A stretch of 64,000 bases of DNA, taken from Chimonanthus salicifolius. Its lineage: Eukaryota > Streptophyta > Magnoliopsida > Laurales > Calycanthaceae. The translations under genes and the position numbers were made by a program. Of this stretch, positions 61,409 to 64,000 are shown piece by piece. The stretch's first letter is position 1. The number at the start of each line of letters is the position of its first letter. The notes beneath the pieces are model-generated. The model was given only the letters and a program-made list of their open reading frames with translations, did no database searches and was not told the DNA's origin. The stretch spans positions 26,270,869 through 26,334,868 of the forward strand of contig CM023533.1 of the NCBI GenBank assembly GCA_013350335.1. Direction: 5' to 3'.

Positions 61409-61648
61409 TCTCTTCATTTACATTGGCTTTTTTTCTTTTTCTTTTTTGAGGTCTGAAGGTGTTTATGCGTCACATCCGACTAGTCCTACGGAGTGTGTGA
61501 AAACTCCCTTATCCACACACACCCACATATTCTCATGAGAAATGACCCTTCATTGGAGCTCCCACGGTTTGAACTCAAGACCTCCCTCTAAAGATCTTGG
61601 TCCCAAATCAATTGGGATAACCCCCTGGGGTTCTCTTCATTTACATTG
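61409..61648 (-). mobile_element. tRNA-derived SINE, reverse orientation
   Basis: A 206-bp body (61426-61631) lies between perfect 17-bp duplications TCTCTTCATTTACATTG (61409-61425, 61632-61648). The T-rich left end is the reversed tail. Minus-strand reading gives an A-box-like GGGTTATCCCAATTGA and a B-box-like GAGTTCAAACC. The exact flanks indicate a recent insertion. Confidence 0.88.
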
Positions 61649-63113
61649 TTGAATGGATTTTTTTCAAATCTAATTTATTGTTTTAATTTTTATTATTCTT
61701 ACTAAATTGTCTAGAACTTTTTTTAAAAGTTCAATTTTTTTAATTTTTGACCGACTATTTCATTCATCTAGACATTCGAAGGCATCACGCCAGCCTATGT
61801 TGGTGGTCCTTCACTACCTTAGAGCCTTAATATTTAAGGCCTAGAGCCAGCAATGGAGGTAACTTTATTCCCATTAGAAGAACCACATTCCTCTCACATA
61901 TGCCATTTAACTTTTAACCACGGCTACTCTCACATCTCAATACAACTAAATTATTTTTTTTAATATCTTTATTCTTTATTGGAAGTGAGATAATTGTATG
62001 AATATGACACAAGAAAAAGTTGATAGAGACTGCTAGTTAAAGTGTATTTTTTTTTTTTTTTTGAAAATTACATATTTTCTGTAATTGAAATTATACTGAT
62101 CCAAATAAAACTCTCAAGATTTTGTGGAGTTTTTATTTATTTTTTAACCATTGATTTAATTATAGAATGGAGAACATGTTTTTTTAATGAACAACACGGT
62201 GGCATGTGGTTTTAGAGTGGAAACGATGGGTGAATGTTGGTTTCTAGTGGAGAATACAACTTATGGTCAATCTCATTCTATTTCAATCAGAAAAAATGAA
62301 TGGAACAAGTTCACTTCTAGTACTAAGTTTCATTCGGGTCTGTCTCAGTATATTCTGGTCGGAACGGTCATGAGTAGGACATGATTCAACGCAATAAATC
62401 AGAATAGTTTGTTTCAAATTTATCCATTATACTCTGAATATATATATTTTTTAATATACATAAAAAATACAACCATACAAATGAAAAATAGAGTTCATAA
62501 ACTACAAGTGAAAAAAGATGAGCCTACGATTCAATTTACAGTAAAGGATGCATAATGATTTTAACTATTAAGATAAAGTGACTATAAGTTGAAATTTGGA
62601 TTAAAATTTTGTTTTCTTGTAGTTCATGAAGTATATTTTTAATTCACATGATTTACTTTTAATTTAAATGACAAAAAATTGAGAACAAAATAAAATAGAA
62701 ATCTAAGACCTCTTTTTAAAAGATGATTTTTTTTACCATCAGAATAACCCCTTCTTAAGTAAATTCTTTGTAAAGATTGTAAGAGGTTTAAAATGGGTTC
62801 ATGGCTAGTGATAGAAAGTAGGCCGTTCAACTAAATAAAACATGGAGAGAAGGAGAGCATAAATGCTAAAGTAATAAACTCTGTTTTCTTTAATGAAGTA
62901 CTAATTTTTTATTTTTTTTACATACTATATAGCTAATGCCCTATCACATCAAAGATCTTGTAACATTAGTATATCAAAAAAATCATATCAGGATAAAAAA
63001 ATTTAGACACTAGATTTAGATTTATCAAAATTGATAATGAAATAGATGGTAATTTCAATGTACTTAAATTAAATGACTAACTAACAATTAATTTTTATCT
63101 CAAAAACTATAGC

Positions 63114-63512
63114 TTAATGCAAGGGTACAAAAAATGCCTTGCCAAATTATCGGCCGATATGATTATCTCTCCTCTTTTTTTCTTTTTTTTTAATATCAGT
63201 ATTATTTTATTTTTTTAATTAGAAAATATAAAAAAACTGAAAAAGAAACTATTTTTTTTTAAAAAAAAATTGAAAATGTAAATATCTTTTGATATTGGCC
63301 GATATTTACATCCCGGGCTCATCACCATTTTGATTTTTTTTTTAAATGCCAATATTAATCATATTGGCTGATATCTGTCCGATATGATTCGGTGAGATAT
63401 CAGTCATATCGACCGATATGATTGTTGTAAGGCCGATACAATACGTATCGGCTATTTTATTAAGTAGTTAAAAGATGAATGATATCGGCCGATATCTATA
63501 CCCTTGTTTAAT
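63114..63512. mobile_element. hAT-like MITE rich in GATATCGGCCGATATC
   Basis: An element of ~387 bp (63120-63506) begins CAAGGGTAC and ends with the inverse, TACCCTTG. The flanks CTTAATG and TTTAATG form a near-perfect duplication. The interior has many CGATAT/ATATCG words, including GATATCGGCCGATATC and ATACGTATCGG. Bases 1-90 of the window carry a related fragment. Confidence 0.65.
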
Positions 63513-64000
63513 GTGATGGGACATGATGCTAGGTGTTAGAAATATTATTTTACTATAACTATGGTACCAATTTTTTTTATCTTAAAATGATTTAATAATA
63601 TATATAAAGTTTAATTGAGCAACATCGCACATGTATGGCACCTAACTGGCCTTAAGGAGCCAACATAGTAGAGACCAACGGGTGGGGGGCTGCATGCCTA
63701 TGGATCCAAGTGTCCCGACAGCCACTCCTAGAGTTGTTATTTTAGTCAGGTTATGCCTATTTAAGTGAAATCATTGCAAAATATTAAAAGCTATTAAAAA
63801 TTAAAATATATTATATGATTCCAAACTCGGCCACAATGGGCCGATTTTGGCTGAAATTTCAAATCTTTTCAAATTTTTCTTGTCTTGAGAATAATAATAA
63901 AAAATCTCTACCTTTGAAGTCTATGTTCATTTTACGGTGAAATGCTGCCAAAGTTTTTAATCTCGTAGAAGACAAAATATCGATTTTGACTGGAAAAATA

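Larger units (their letters stand above)
56353..64000. other. Gene-poor distal region
   Basis: I see no protein-coding gene in 7.6 kb. Open frames here are short, low in complexity or match no family. Recognised content: a hAT MITE at 60.6-60.9 kb, a SINE at 61.4-61.6 kb and a hAT-like MITE at 63.1-63.5 kb. About 58960-59150 has AGGCCAGCCCAAG/GGGCTGGCTCGGGC words that may be a worn MITE. Confidence 0.55.

Overview
The window is nuclear DNA of a flowering plant. Genes carry many GT-AG introns, intergenic DNA is very AT-rich, and the families (a PL4 rhamnogalacturonate lyase, a P-class PPR protein, ELI3-type cinnamyl/mannitol alcohol dehydrogenases, a Dof zinc-finger factor) are those of land plants. 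Mutator, hAT, SINE, LINE and Copia remnants fill introns and spacers. I cannot name the species from sequence alone.

Layout: (1) 0.5-10.4 kb, a 15-exon rhamnogalacturonate lyase gene on +, complete except for one extra T in exon 5. Its introns hold a reverse-oriented SINE, a Mutator-type MITE and a 1.04-kb solo Copia LTR. (2) 12.0-14.6 kb, an intronless 884-aa PPR gene. (3) 15.2-32.8 kb and 32.8-53.1 kb, two copies of a large direct tandem duplication. Each copy holds a truncated, decayed copy of the 3' half of the lyase gene, an AT-rich block that is itself internally duplicated, and one five-exon alcohol dehydrogenase gene. Copy 2 alone carries a 3.5-kb Mutator-like element (39.2-42.7 kb). 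(4) 54.5-55.5 kb, a two-exon Dof transcription factor gene on -. (5) 55.5-64 kb, gene-poor DNA with MITEs and a SINE.

The order of events can be read from shared and private changes. The 3' half of the lyase was copied to the far side of the PPR gene. The copy took frameshifts, a splice-site loss, a LINE tail and a SINE. The whole 17.6-kb block then duplicated in tandem, with a 3-bp AGA microhomology at the junction. Finally the Mutator-like element entered copy 2, and each dehydrogenase copy acquired its own single-base frameshift (exon 3 in copy 1, exon 1 in copy 2).

The genes do not form a pathway unit, as expected in a plant chromosome. The lyase acts on pectin in the wall, the dehydrogenases on phenolic aldehydes or alcohols, the PPR protein on organelle RNA and the Dof factor in the nucleus. 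I found no RNA genes, CRISPR arrays or operons. No clearly new molecular system is visible. The most interesting items are the palindrome-rich Mutator-like element, the fully datable tandem duplication with reciprocal dehydrogenase lesions, and the predicted RNA target of the PPR protein.
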